Shown: positions 8,562-16,571, counted from the stretch's first letter. The stretch is 45,123 nucleotides of DNA from an uncultured Bacilli bacterium (GCA_910578745.1 CAJTSN010000004.1:1-45123), one strand, 5' to 3'. Numbers and translations are program-made. Notes: generated by a model not told the origin, from the letters alone.

Positions 8562-9734
8562 GTGCGAGATTATAAAAAATGTGGTATAAATCTAGATAAA
8601 GGAAGTCTATCTTGTTTAGTAGATTCTGTGCCCAATGAAGTATTCGTGGAATATCAAAAGATGATCGATTTATTATATAAGTATAACGAATTAGTAAAAA
8701 CATTAAATATTAGTATTGTTGGTGAGAATAGTACTTTGGATGATATAAAAAAGTCGAGAAATACTAGAAATCAATTACTTGTCAAGGAATGTCAATATAT
8801 AGAACAAATTGCTACAAAGGAAAAAAATTTAAAAGAAGCATTACTAGGAGTACAAAAAGAAATTGATCTTATTGACATAAATGATCTAGAGAAAATGAAT
8901 GCTTTATCTACTACTATGTTTCAATTAAAAGAACAATCAAAGAAAATAGTACATGAGAAAGAGATTTTAGAAACGATAAGAACAGAAAAAAAGGAAATGT
9001 CTAAACATTATGATACCCTTTTTTCTAACTTTTGTCTTTATGAAAATAGACTATATGAGATTCAAGGAAAGTTAGAAGAATTAATAAATCGGATGAAAAA
9101 ACAAGCCTTATGCTTAAAAAATATTGAATCACAAATCAAGGAAAGAAATTTAAGAAAAAAAGAGGGACAAATAGAAAAAATATTTAGTAGTATTCATGAT
9201 TCTTCTATTCGAATATTCTATGGTCTTTCTCCTGAAATTAGACAAAGTCTTCTTCAAAAATATTCAGAATTGTTATATTCTTATAGTGAACTTAGACAAA
9301 GTATTTTTATGCAAGCTTTATCTATGGCAGAGGATGTGATAACTAAATATGATAAAAGAACAATAAAATTAGAAAGAATTGGTGAGACCGATCTCTTTAC
9401 ATATGATATAGAAACACAGTTACACGTTGTGGAAAATTATGTAGGGCAACTTCCCCATCTTCCATTAGAAAAACAACGTTTAGAAGCTTTAAAAATTATA
9501 TATAATATGGACCTTATCATGAAACAAAATGCTCTTCAAATGCAGATTATTCATGGAAAAGATTTACAAGGAAGTTTAACAAGTCTACATGAATTAAGTA
9601 ATAGAGAATCCGAATGTAGAAATATTACTCAGTTATATAAAAAAGTAAAGAGTAGACAGGGATTTTCATTTTACACTTTTGGTAGTAAGAAAATAAGTGC
9701 GTTTGCAGAAACCAAAACAAATAAGACATTATAG
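8562..9734 (+). CDS. coiled-coil protein of unknown function
   Basis: A 390-residue soluble, lysine- and glutamate-rich protein that is predicted mostly helical, with long heptad-like stretches around residues 60-215. There is no signal peptide, membrane segment or recognised catalytic motif. The start is GTG at 8562 with GGAGGA eight bases upstream. It is a single-gene unit: its own consensus promoter upstream and a strong terminator downstream. It lies between ychF and rpsF, which are near neighbours in Bacillus, so it is probably an insertion. A structural or scaffolding role is only a guess. Confidence 0.7.
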   Translation: MRDYKKCGINLDKGSLSCLVDSVPNEVFVEYQKMIDLLYKYNELVKTLNISIVGENSTLDDIKKSRNTRNQLLVKECQYIEQIATKEKNLKEALLGVQKEIDLIDINDLEKMNALSTTMFQLKEQSKKIVHEKEILETIRTEKKEMSKHYDTLFSNFCLYENRLYEIQGKLEELINRMKKQALCLKNIESQIKERNLRKKEGQIEKIFSSIHDSSIRIFYGLSPEIRQSLLQKYSELLYSYSELRQSIFMQALSMAEDVITKYDKRTIKLERIGETDLFTYDIETQLHVVENYVGQLPHLPLEKQRLEALKIIYNMDLIMKQNALQMQIIHGKDLQGSLTSLHELSNRESECRNITQLYKKVKSRQGFSFYTFGSKKISAFAETKTNKTL

Positions 9735-9742
9735 GAAATAAT

Positions 9743-9767
9743 GAAGCTAGTTTTTAGCTTCTTTTTT
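9743..9767 (+). terminator. intrinsic terminator
   Basis: GAAGCTA-GTTTT-TAGCTTC is a 7-bp stem followed by six T. Confidence 0.9.
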
Positions 9768-9808
9768 AGTATTGAAATTTAGAAGGTTTGTCTACTTTTC
9801 AAAAAAGC

Positions 9809-9837
9809 TTTACATGAAAATTCATTTTTGCTATAAT
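9809..9837 (+). promoter_or_regulatory. promoter of the rpsF-ssb-rpsR operon
   Basis: TTTACA (9809-9814), a 17-base spacer, and TATAAT (9832-9837). The transcript would start near 9844 and carry a leader of about 60 bases. Confidence 0.85.
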
Positions 9838-9849
9838 CATATTTGAGTA

Positions 9850-9897
9850 TGAAATTACTCCTTGCTTATTTTGATAAGCCAGTAGACCAAAAGGAGG
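9850..9897 (+). promoter_or_regulatory. probable S6:S18-type leader hairpin
   Basis: A stem TACT/AGTA (9856-9859 with 9881-9884) encloses an internal loop and a second stem GCTTAT/ATAAGC (9864-9869 with 9874-9879) around a TTTG loop, just before the rpsF ribosome binding site. Many bacteria have an S6:S18-binding RNA at this point of the rpsF operon. The layout fits, but I do not see the full conserved CCG element of the known motif. Confidence 0.5.
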
Positions 9898-9904
9898 TGT
9901 AGGA

Positions 9905-10195
9905 ATGAAAAATTATGAAATTATGTTTATCGTTAGACCTACTCTAAGTGAAGAAGAAGTAAAGAAAGTTTCTCAAAATTTCTCAAATACTTTAACTTCA
10001 AATGGGGCAAAGATCACAGATTCAAAAGATCTAGGTCAAAAAGAACTAGCTTATGAAATCAAAAAATTTAAAAGTGGATACTATTTTCTTTTAGAGATTG
10101 AAGCTACAGATGATAAAGCAATTGCAGAATTTGATCGTTTAGCGCGTATTAGTTCTGATGTGATTCGTCATTTAATTATTAAACTAGAGAAATAA
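9905..10195 (+). CDS. rpsF: 30S ribosomal protein S6
   Basis: A 96-residue S6, the small-subunit platform protein that binds 16S rRNA as a heterodimer with S18. It opens with the family signature MKNYEIMFIVRPTLSEEEV and contains LAYEIKKFKSGYYFLLEI. Length is normal for Gram-positive S6, without the long glutamate tail of E. coli. Ribosome binding site AAGGAGG. First gene of the rpsF-ssb-rpsR operon, with a structured leader that may allow feedback by S6-S18. Confidence 0.97.
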   Translation: MKNYEIMFIVRPTLSEEEVKKVSQNFSNTLTSNGAKITDSKDLGQKELAYEIKKFKSGYYFLLEIEATDDKAIAEFDRLARISSDVIRHLIIKLEK

Positions 10196-10210
10196 AAGAG
10201 AGGTATTTTT

Positions 10211-10690
10211 ATGAACCGAGTTATGTTAATTGGTCGGTTAACAGCAAAACCAGAGCTACGTTATACGAGTTCAAATGTTCCATTTGCAAGATTCACTGTA
10301 GCAGTAAATCGTACTTTTTCAAATGCAAATGGAGAAAGAGAAACAGATTTTATTAGTACAGTTATTTGGAGAAAACAGGCAGAGAATGTTTGTAATTATT
10401 TAGATAAAGGAAGTTTAATATCTGTAGAAGGTAGAATACAAACAGGAAGTTACGATGATAAGGATGGAAATAAGCGTTATACGACAGATGTAGTGGCTGA
10501 CTCTGTAGAGTTTTTAGAGTCAAAGGCTCAACGGCAAAATAGTGCCTATAATGCAAATAATAATTATACAGATAATATCAGTCCTTACGATTATCAAAAT
10601 GAAACGAGTACATCAAGTGTCAGTGTCGAAAATGATCCATTCGCTGATTTTGGAGATAGCGTTTCTATTGATGATAACTTCCTAGATTAA
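10211..10690 (+). CDS. ssb: single-stranded DNA-binding protein
   Basis: A 159-residue SSB. Residues 1-105 form the OB fold (MNRVMLIGRLTAKPELRYT, then FISTVIWRKQAENV and GSLISVEGRIQTGSYDD). A low-complexity Asn/Ser/Thr linker follows. The family C-terminal tip that docks repair and replication partners is normally DDDIPF or similar. Here the protein ends SIDDNFLD, so two residues follow the phenylalanine. It lies between the genes of the S6/S18 pair, the standard arrangement. Confidence 0.97.
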   Translation: MNRVMLIGRLTAKPELRYTSSNVPFARFTVAVNRTFSNANGERETDFISTVIWRKQAENVCNYLDKGSLISVEGRIQTGSYDDKDGNKRYTTDVVADSVEFLESKAQRQNSAYNANNNYTDNISPYDYQNETSTSSVSVENDPFADFGDSVSIDDNFLD

Positions 10691-10710
10691 TAAAGATAAG
10701 GAGGATAGAC

Positions 10711-10926
10711 ATGGCTGAATTTAAAAGAAAGAAAAAGATTTGTCAAATGTGTGCTGGGAAACCAGTAAATTATAAAGATGTAGAAATTATTAAAAAATAT
10801 ATTAGTGCAGATCGAGGTAAAATTTTACCAAGAAGAATTACAGGAGCATGTGCTGAACACCAAAGATATATTGCTAGACAAGTAAAATATGCTCGTCATA
10901 TGGGATTGATTCCATTTGTAAAGTAA
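10711..10926 (+). CDS. rpsR: 30S ribosomal protein S18
   Basis: A 71-residue S18, the partner of S6 on the small-subunit platform. The family core is clear: YKDVEIIKKYISADRGKILPRRITG, then C-AEHQRYIARQVKYARHMGLIPFV. The N-terminus has two cysteines (ICQMC), typical of the zinc-capable C+ form of S18. Ribosome binding site AAGGAGG. Its stop codon lies in the terminator stem. Confidence 0.97.
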   Translation: MAEFKRKKKICQMCAGKPVNYKDVEIIKKYISADRGKILPRRITGACAEHQRYIARQVKYARHMGLIPFVK

Positions 10927-10950
10927 GTAGAAAAATGCTTACTTTTTCTT
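10920..10950 (+). terminator. intrinsic terminator of the rpsF operon
   Basis: AAAGTAAG (10920-10927) pairs with CTTACTTT (10938-10945) around a ten-base loop and is followed by a T-rich run. The rpsR stop codon is in the 5' arm. A near-copy follows the first licD gene. Confidence 0.85.
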
Positions 10951-10967
10951 TTACGATTTGTTATAAT
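10939..10967 (+). promoter_or_regulatory. promoter of the cytidylyltransferase-licD operon
   Basis: TTACTT (10939-10944), a 17-base spacer, and TATAAT (10962-10967). The -35 box is embedded in the 3' arm of the preceding terminator. Confidence 0.6.
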
Positions 10968-10987
10968 AAAGAAAAGGATGTGATAGA

Positions 10988-11686
10988 TTGAATATAGCAC
11001 TTGTTACTGCTGGTGGACGTGGGAAAAGAATGAAACAAGAAGTTCCTAAACAATTTATGCCTATAAAAAATAAACCATTAATCATTTATACTTTAGAGGT
11101 ATTTCAAAATCATCCGAATATTGATGCTATCTTAGTTTCTTGTCTTAATGGATGGGAACCAATTATGGAAGCTTATATAAAACAATATAATATTACGAAG
11201 GTAAAATGGATAGTTAAAAGTATGGATACACCGCAATCTTCCATTAAAGTAGCCTTAAAAGAACTAGAAAAACATTGTTCAAAAGAAGATGTTGTTTTAA
11301 TTCATGATGGAAATAGAGCCCTTCTTAGTGAAGAAATCATCTCTGATTCCATTGTTACTTGTAGACAACATGGGGGAGCAATTGCTGTAATTCCCTGTAA
11401 TGAGGTGATTGTAAAAACCAATAATAATATTGATTCAGAAGAATTCTTAAATCGAGAAGAATTAAAACGGACGCAAACACCACATACCTTTCCATTAGGA
11501 AAATTACTATGGGCACATGAGGAAGCAGAGAAGAGGAACATAACAAATGCAATTGCGACTTGTGATTTAATGATGCAGTTGGGAGAGAAAATCTATTTTT
11601 CGACTGGGTCAGAGAAAAATATGAAAATAACAACTTCTGTGGATATAGAAATTTTTGAGGCCTTACTTGCATTAGGAGAAGAATGA
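10988..11686 (+). CDS. IspD/TarI-family cytidylyltransferase
   Basis: A 232-residue nucleotidyltransferase that transfers CMP to a sugar- or polyol-phosphate. The CTP-binding motif lies at residues 7-23 (TAGGRGKRMKQEVPKQF). Later blocks VLIHDGNRALLS and REELKRTQTPHTFP are typical of the IspD/TarI family. IspD makes CDP-methylerythritol for isoprenoids; TarI makes CDP-ribitol for teichoic acid. The two licD genes next to it favour a cell-envelope polymer role, but sequence alone cannot decide. The start is TTG at 10988 with AAAGGATG upstream. licD follows after one base. Confidence 0.85.
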   Translation: MNIALVTAGGRGKRMKQEVPKQFMPIKNKPLIIYTLEVFQNHPNIDAILVSCLNGWEPIMEAYIKQYNITKVKWIVKSMDTPQSSIKVALKELEKHCSKEDVVLIHDGNRALLSEEIISDSIVTCRQHGGAIAVIPCNEVIVKTNNNIDSEEFLNREELKRTQTPHTFPLGKLLWAHEEAEKRNITNAIATCDLMMQLGEKIYFSTGSEKNMKITTSVDIEIFEALLALGEE

Positions 11687-11687
11687 T

Positions 11688-12533
11688 ATGGAGAAACAAG
11701 AAGAATATCTTTTAAAAGAAAAAAAAGATGGAACCAAAATTATGGTGCGAGATGTGCAACTTGTTTTGTTAGAGATGGTTAAGGAAATTGACAAGATTTG
11801 TGTAGATAATAAAATTGAGTATTGTTTAACAGGTGGTTCGACAATAGGAGCTTACAAGTATAAAGGATTTATACCATGGGATGATGATTTTGATATTGCG
11901 ATGATGCGTAGTGAATACAAAAAATTTATAAAAGCATTAGAAAAAGATTTAGATAAAGAAAAGTATACATTTCATTGTTTTGAAAAAAATAGAAAATATG
12001 ATGTGACATGGCCATATATGAAAATACGTAAAAAGAATACGTATATAAGAGAAGTAAATAAACTTCTTCCAAATCGTTGTACGGATTGTGATGGTATATT
12101 TATTGATGTATTTGTTTATGATCATATGTCAAAATATACAGTTTTTGATTTGCCTCTACGTCTATGTAATAGTCTTTTAATGCCTGTGATTATTTTTTTT
12201 GAAAATTTGAAAATAAATCCGATTCCTTTAAAGCATCTTTATCGCTTTAATGCAAAAATGTATGGATTTTTATGTAGAAAATCAAAATATATTGGAGATG
12301 ACCTTACTTGGACTTATCGAAATCCTATGACACCTCTTCGCTATCGAAAAGAAAAAATATTTCCACCAGTCCGTGTTCCTTTTGAAGATATGCATCTTCC
12401 TGTACAAAATGATATGAAGGAATATATGATTTGTCATTGGGGAGAAAAAGTTTTTGAACCTCTTCCAGAAAGTAAAAGGAAACCGGGACATGTGCATGAT
12501 ATCAGTTTAACTTCTGATAAACCTGAGGACTAG
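11688..12533 (+). CDS. licD: LicD family protein 1
   Basis: A 281-residue LicD-family nucleotidyltransferase-fold protein. The family is best known for transferring phosphocholine or similar phospho-groups from CDP-linked donors to envelope polysaccharides. The catalytic signature is GGSTIGAYKYKGFIPWDDDFDI, with GGS at 49-51 and acidic residues at 65-69. It begins one base after the cytidylyltransferase stop, so supply of a CDP-activated group and its transfer are probably encoded together. It is a close paralogue of the next gene. Confidence 0.85.
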   Translation: MEKQEEYLLKEKKDGTKIMVRDVQLVLLEMVKEIDKICVDNKIEYCLTGGSTIGAYKYKGFIPWDDDFDIAMMRSEYKKFIKALEKDLDKEKYTFHCFEKNRKYDVTWPYMKIRKKNTYIREVNKLLPNRCTDCDGIFIDVFVYDHMSKYTVFDLPLRLCNSLLMPVIIFFENLKINPIPLKHLYRFNAKMYGFLCRKSKYIGDDLTWTYRNPMTPLRYRKEKIFPPVRVPFEDMHLPVQNDMKEYMICHWGEKVFEPLPESKRKPGHVHDISLTSDKPED

Positions 12534-12553
12534 TTTTTAGTAGTTCTATATGT

Positions 12554-12590
12554 AAAGTAAGGCTTAAGATACTTACTTTTTCTTTTTTAC
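12554..12590 (+). terminator. intrinsic terminator between the licD copies
   Basis: AAAGTAAG (12554-12561) pairs with CTTACTTT (12572-12579), the same two arms as the terminator after rpsR, followed by a T-rich run. The similarity suggests it was copied together with the licD duplication. Confidence 0.8.
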
Positions 12591-12600
12591 ATGTTATAAT
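12573..12600 (+). promoter_or_regulatory. promoter of the second licD gene
   Basis: TATAAT at 12595-12600 with a TTACTT -35-like box 16 bases upstream in the terminator arm, the same design as the promoter before the cytidylyltransferase. The leader is about 60 bases. Confidence 0.55.
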
Positions 12601-12666
12601 AAGTAGTAGAAAAAAGGGGTTTTAAAGAATTTCTTTTTTAAATAGAAGTATAAGAGGTGTCAAGAT

Positions 12667-13515
12667 ATGTGTAAGGATTTTAACGACATAGTATTAAAAG
12701 AGAAAAAAGATGGAACCAAAATTACAGTAAGAGATGTACAATTGGCTACTTTAGAGATGATGAAAGATATTGATGCCATTTGTAGAAAAAATAATATAGA
12801 ATACTGGTTAGCCGATGGTTCCGCTTTAGGCGCTATTCGTCATAAAGGATTTATACCATGGGATGATGACTTTGATATTGGAATGATGCGAAGTGAATAT
12901 GAGAGATTTATAAAAGTGTTAGAAAAAGATTTAGATAAGGAAAAGTATACATTTCATTGTTTTGAAAAAAATAAAAAATACGAGGTGACATGGCCAAGTA
13001 TGAAAATTCGAAAAAAAAATACATATATAAAAGAAATGAACAAATTACTTCCAAATCGTTGTACGGATTGTGATGGTATATTTGTTGATGTATTTGTTTA
13101 TGACTATATGGCAAAAACGACTTTTTTGGATTTACCACTTCGTTTATGTAATACTGCTTTAATGCCTATTATTGTCATCTTAGAAAATGTATGGATTAAC
13201 CCAATTCCTTTAAAATGGCTTTACCGTTTTAATGCGAAGTTCTATGGAAAGTTGAATAAACATTCTAAGTATATAGGAGATGATTTAACTTGGACCTATC
13301 GCAGTCCTTTAAAACCATTACGGTGTCTGAAAGATAAAGTTCTCCCGACCGTCTTAGTGCCTTTCGAAGATACAGAATTACCTGTTGCGAATGATGCAAA
13401 GCACTATTTAATACAAAACTATGGAGAAAACTATATGACCCCTCCACCTGTTGTTAAAAGAACACCAATTCATGTGTACGATATTAATTTAACCTCTAGT
13501 GAGCCAGAGGAATAA
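12667..13515 (+). CDS. licD: LicD family protein 2 (tandem paralogue)
   Basis: A 282-residue LicD-family protein that is highly similar to the preceding gene over its whole length; both contain RSEY, FIKxLEKDLDKEKYTFHCFE and NRCTDCDGIF in register. The active-site block is DGSALGAIRHKGFIPWDDDFDI (DGS at 50-52, acidic cluster at 66-70). DGS instead of GGS and the divergent C-terminus (PPPVVKRTPIHVYDIN) point to a different acceptor or donor. Ribosome binding site AGAGGTG. It has its own promoter and terminator-flanked unit. Confidence 0.85.
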   Translation: MCKDFNDIVLKEKKDGTKITVRDVQLATLEMMKDIDAICRKNNIEYWLADGSALGAIRHKGFIPWDDDFDIGMMRSEYERFIKVLEKDLDKEKYTFHCFEKNKKYEVTWPSMKIRKKNTYIKEMNKLLPNRCTDCDGIFVDVFVYDYMAKTTFLDLPLRLCNTALMPIIVILENVWINPIPLKWLYRFNAKFYGKLNKHSKYIGDDLTWTYRSPLKPLRCLKDKVLPTVLVPFEDTELPVANDAKHYLIQNYGENYMTPPPVVKRTPIHVYDINLTSSEPEE

Positions 13516-13516
13516 A

Positions 13517-13669
13517 TTGAAACAGAATCGATGGATTTGTCTAGCTATTACTGGTGTTCTTTTTATAGGAATTGCTCTTCTTTTGTGGCAAGAATTTAGT
13601 TTTGTATTGGGAGGATTTGGAATCGTATTTTTGGGTTTTTCAGCCATGGATTACATTCATAAAAAATAA
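13517..13669 (+). CDS. 50-residue membrane protein
   Basis: A small open frame starting TTG at 13517, one base after the licD2 stop, with AGAGG six bases upstream. It encodes two hydrophobic helices (about residues 6-24 and 27-43) and ends KK before TAA, exactly where the bidirectional terminator begins. The hydrophobicity and tight coupling to licD2 support a real gene; I recognise no family. It may be a membrane partner of the licD product, which is an inference from position only. Confidence 0.6.
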   Translation: MKQNRWICLAITGVLFIGIALLLWQEFSFVLGGFGIVFLGFSAMDYIHKK

Positions 13670-13692
13670 AAGAATCAAATCGATTCTTTTTT
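13661..13692. terminator. bidirectional terminator
   Basis: AAAAGAATC-AAATC-GATTCTTTT forms a 9-bp stem flanked by an A-run on the left and a T-run on the right. It serves the licD2 unit on the plus strand and the SDR gene on the minus strand. Confidence 0.85.
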
Positions 13693-14445
13693 GGCATTCT
13701 CTATTTTTTTCATTTGAACATTGTAGTTCGCATTTAATAGTATCTTTAATGGTACAAATTTATTAAAAAAGGCATTCAATTTATGATTCATAGTAGGAAT
13801 AATGACTCTTTTTTTTTGGAACATTTTATTTATAGCATATTTTGCTAATTCATCACTATTTTGTGCCTTATTAAATTTCACACCTAATTTGTCATTAAAA
13901 CTTGTTTCGACTGGTCCGGGACAAAGACAACCAATGTATACATTTTTTCCTTCTTTTCTTATTTCTTCAGAAATAGCTTCGGTTAACCTTAAAATATAAG
14001 CTTTAGAAGCAAAGTAGGAAGCCATTAATGGACCGGGAGAAAAAGCGGCTGTTGAAGCAATATTTAAAATATAACCTCTGTTTTTCTCTATCATGTCATT
14101 TAAGAATAGTTTTGTTAATATCTGAGTCGCCTTAATATTTAAGTCAATCAGTTCTAGTTGTCTATCTAAATCCTCTTCTCTAAATCTTCCATGTAGTCCA
14201 AACCCAGCACTATTAATTAAAATATGTATATCCTCATCTTTTAGTTTATAATATAACTCTTTACAATTTTTTGCTATAGATAAATCGGTCACAATGTAAC
14301 TTGCTTTTTTTCCTAAATTTTCGATAGCCTTTTTTAAATTTTCTTCATTTCTTGCAACGAGGATCACTTCATAGTTTTTATGGATTAGTTCTTTGGCAAT
14401 GGAAAAACCAATACCTGAACTTCCTCCAGTGATTAAAGCTTTCAT
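13675..14445 (-). CDS. short-chain dehydrogenase/reductase
   Basis: A 256-residue classical SDR, an NAD(P)-dependent oxidoreductase. The Rossmann motif is TGGSSGIG (residues 6-13). NSAGFG is the stabilising NNAG-type motif, here with Ser for the first Asn after the usual N. The catalytic Ser sits in NIASTAAF, and Tyr/Lys in YFASK. PGPVETSF follows as in family members. Substrate unknown. I chose the ATG at 14445 (MKALITGG, with AAGGATG upstream); upstream codons would place a hydrophobic stretch before the fold. It is a paralogue of the SDR at 37687. Confidence 0.9.
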   Translation of the reverse strand: MKALITGGSSGIGFSIAKELIHKNYEVILVARNEENLKKAIENLGKKASYIVTDLSIAKNCKELYYKLKDEDIHILINSAGFGLHGRFREEDLDRQLELIDLNIKATQILTKLFLNDMIEKNRGYILNIASTAAFSPGPLMASYFASKAYILRLTEAISEEIRKEGKNVYIGCLCPGPVETSFNDKLGVKFNKAQNSDELAKYAINKMFQKKRVIIPTMNHKLNAFFNKFVPLKILLNANYNVQMKKIENAKKESI

Positions 14446-14467
14446 ATTGTCACATCCTTGTATAATT

Positions 14468-14496
14468 ATTATAAAACAAAAAAGAAAAACTGTATA
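14468..14496 (-). promoter_or_regulatory. promoter of the minus-strand SDR
   Basis: Read on the minus strand: TATACA, a 17-base spacer, then TATAAT (complement of 14468-14473), about 23 bases before the start. Confidence 0.6.
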
Positions 14497-14676
14497 GTCT
14501 TCTACGAGGAACATGTTCTATTTATCGTAAGAGAATTTATTTTGAACGTAGAGGGATTAGAATTTTCGATAGGAATTTTTTATTTTAAATATTTCTATTC
14601 TTTATCATGTTTCAAGTAAGGAATGGAGGATTTATTTTATAAAGGAAATGTGTTAAAATGAAATAGGCGATGTGAT

Positions 14677-15705
14677 GTGGAGAAGATAACAAAAGATTTA
14701 TTGGATTGGTATCAAAAATATAAAAGAGATCTTCCGTGGCGAAGAACACAAAATCCTTACTATATCTGGGTTAGTGAAATTATGTTACAACAAACGAGGG
14801 TTGAGGCAGTAAAAGTATATTATGAACGTTTTATTCATAGATTACCTACTTTATATGACCTAGCCACGATTTCAGAAGATGAACTGTTAAAACTGTGGGA
14901 AGGATTAGGATATTATAGTCGGGTTCGAAATATGAAATCTTGTGCGCAAAAAAGAATCGAACAAGGCTTTGACAATTTGCCAAATACAAAGGAAGAACTA
15001 CTCGCTTTACCCGGCATTGGAAATTATACGGCAGGAGCGATTTTGTCGATAGCCTTTTCTATACCTAGTGTTGCGATTGATGGAAATGTTTATCGTGTAT
15101 TAGGGCGTTACTATAAAATAGAAGAAGACATAAAAAAAAGTGGTACTTATCAAATTTATGAAAACAAGATGAAAAAAATTTTACCACAAGAAAATGCAGG
15201 AGATTTCACACAAAGTTTCATGGATTTAGGAAGTTTGATTTGTACACCGAAGTCTCCTAAATGTGAAATATGTCCTTTACAAAAAGATTGTAAAGCAAGG
15301 CAAAAGAATCAAATGGAGTTTTATCCAGTGAAAGAAAAGAAAAAGGAAAAAAGAATAGAAGAACGTACTGTTTATCTTTATCGATATAAAGATAAAATTG
15401 CGATTCAAAAACGTAAAGACAAAGGTTTACTTGCTTCTATGTACGAATTTCCTAATACGTTAGAAACCGTATCCGTAGTGGATATTGAAAATAGCTTATT
15501 AGAAAATGAAATACCGTTTTATTCTGTTTTAGAGATAGGTGAAAGTAAACATGTTTTTTCCCATATTATTTGGTATATGAAAGGTTATATCATTGATTTA
15601 AAGGAACCAATTGAAAATTATATATGGGTTACATTAGAAGAACTAAATAGGAAATATTCTCTTCCCAGTGCTTTTTCCTATTACTATCAAATTCTCTTGA
15701 GATAG
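14677..15705 (+). CDS. mutY: A/G-specific adenine glycosylase MutY
   Basis: A 342-residue MutY, which removes adenine mispaired with 8-oxoguanine. Catalytic Glu is E43 (LQQTRVEAV). The helix-hairpin-helix LPGIGNYTAGAI is at 111-122 and the catalytic Asp at D135 (VAIDGNVYRVLGR). The [4Fe-4S] ligands C189, C196, C199 and C205 have the C-x6-C-x2-C-x5-C spacing. A NUDIX-like recognition domain follows to the C-terminus. The start is GTG at 14677; the overlapping ATG two bases earlier is out of frame. The ribosome binding site is weak (GGCGATG). Confidence 0.95.
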   Translation: MEKITKDLLDWYQKYKRDLPWRRTQNPYYIWVSEIMLQQTRVEAVKVYYERFIHRLPTLYDLATISEDELLKLWEGLGYYSRVRNMKSCAQKRIEQGFDNLPNTKEELLALPGIGNYTAGAILSIAFSIPSVAIDGNVYRVLGRYYKIEEDIKKSGTYQIYENKMKKILPQENAGDFTQSFMDLGSLICTPKSPKCEICPLQKDCKARQKNQMEFYPVKEKKKEKRIEERTVYLYRYKDKIAIQKRKDKGLLASMYEFPNTLETVSVVDIENSLLENEIPFYSVLEIGESKHVFSHIIWYMKGYIIDLKEPIENYIWVTLEELNRKYSLPSAFSYYYQILLR

Positions 15706-15761
15706 TCTTTTTCATACTCTTATTTTTTGTTTGTGCATAAAATAAAATGGGTGATAATATG

Positions 15762-16571
15762 ATGAAAGGAATTGATGTATCTTCTTATCAAGGACGAATT
15801 GATTGGATAAAGGTGAAACCCTATATTGAATTTGCTATGATTCGTTGTGGATGGGGAAACAATTTGAAAAGACAAGATGATGTTTACTTTGAAAGAAATA
15901 CAGAAATGTGTGAAAACTTGAAGATTCCATATGGCGTTTATTTATATAGTTATGCAACAACCTTAGATGAAGCACGGAGTGAGGTGGAACATACGCTTCG
16001 TTTAATTCGAGGGAAAAAATTAGAATATCCTGTATTTTTAGATGTAGAAAGTAAAAGACAAATGGCTTTACCAAAAGACAAATTGGTTGAAATTGTAAAA
16101 TACTATTGTGAAGAGATACAAAAAGAAGGATATTATGTAGGAATTTATGCAAGTTTGAATCGATTTAGAAGTAATTTAGACTCAAAAGAATTGGATTCGT
16201 TCGATAAATGGGTAGCTGAATGGAATGACATTTTTACATATAAAGGAAAAGCAGGTATGTGGCAAAATACTTCTTATGAAGAACTTCCTGGTATTCGTGG
16301 TCGAGTCGATGGAGATGTTGCTTTTTATGATTATCCTAAAATCATCCGTGAGGCAGGTTTAAATCATTTAGAAGAAAATTTAAAATATCATAAGGGTGAA
16401 GATGTATTTGTAACAGGGGATATTTATGAAAATCGTGAGGCTACAAAGGTCGTAAAAAAGGTTTGCGATCAAGAATATAAGATTGAAAAAACAGATAATA
16501 TAGCAAAAGCCCCCTATAAAATAGAAGATGGTTATGTAAAAACAGATTCTGTATATAAAAAATGTCCTTAA
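15762..16571 (+). CDS. GH25 family lysozyme with C-terminal SH3-like region
   Basis: A GH25 muramidase of about 269 residues that cleaves peptidoglycan glycan strands. The N-terminus MKGIDVSSYQGRIDW carries the first catalytic Asp. YPVFLDVES carries the Asp/Glu pair, and the fold continues through GYYVGIYAS, WVAEW and MWQNTS to VDGDVAFYDYP. The last 60 residues (KGEDVFVTGDIYEN ... PYKIEDGYVKTDSVYKK) resemble an SH3-like wall-binding module. There is no signal peptide, so export would need a holin-like or other route, as with phage lysins. GGGTGAT precedes ATG codons at 15759 and 15762; I use the latter. Confidence 0.9.
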   Translation: MKGIDVSSYQGRIDWIKVKPYIEFAMIRCGWGNNLKRQDDVYFERNTEMCENLKIPYGVYLYSYATTLDEARSEVEHTLRLIRGKKLEYPVFLDVESKRQMALPKDKLVEIVKYYCEEIQKEGYYVGIYASLNRFRSNLDSKELDSFDKWVAEWNDIFTYKGKAGMWQNTSYEELPGIRGRVDGDVAFYDYPKIIREAGLNHLEENLKYHKGEDVFVTGDIYENREATKVVKKVCDQEYKIEKTDNIAKAPYKIEDGYVKTDSVYKKCP

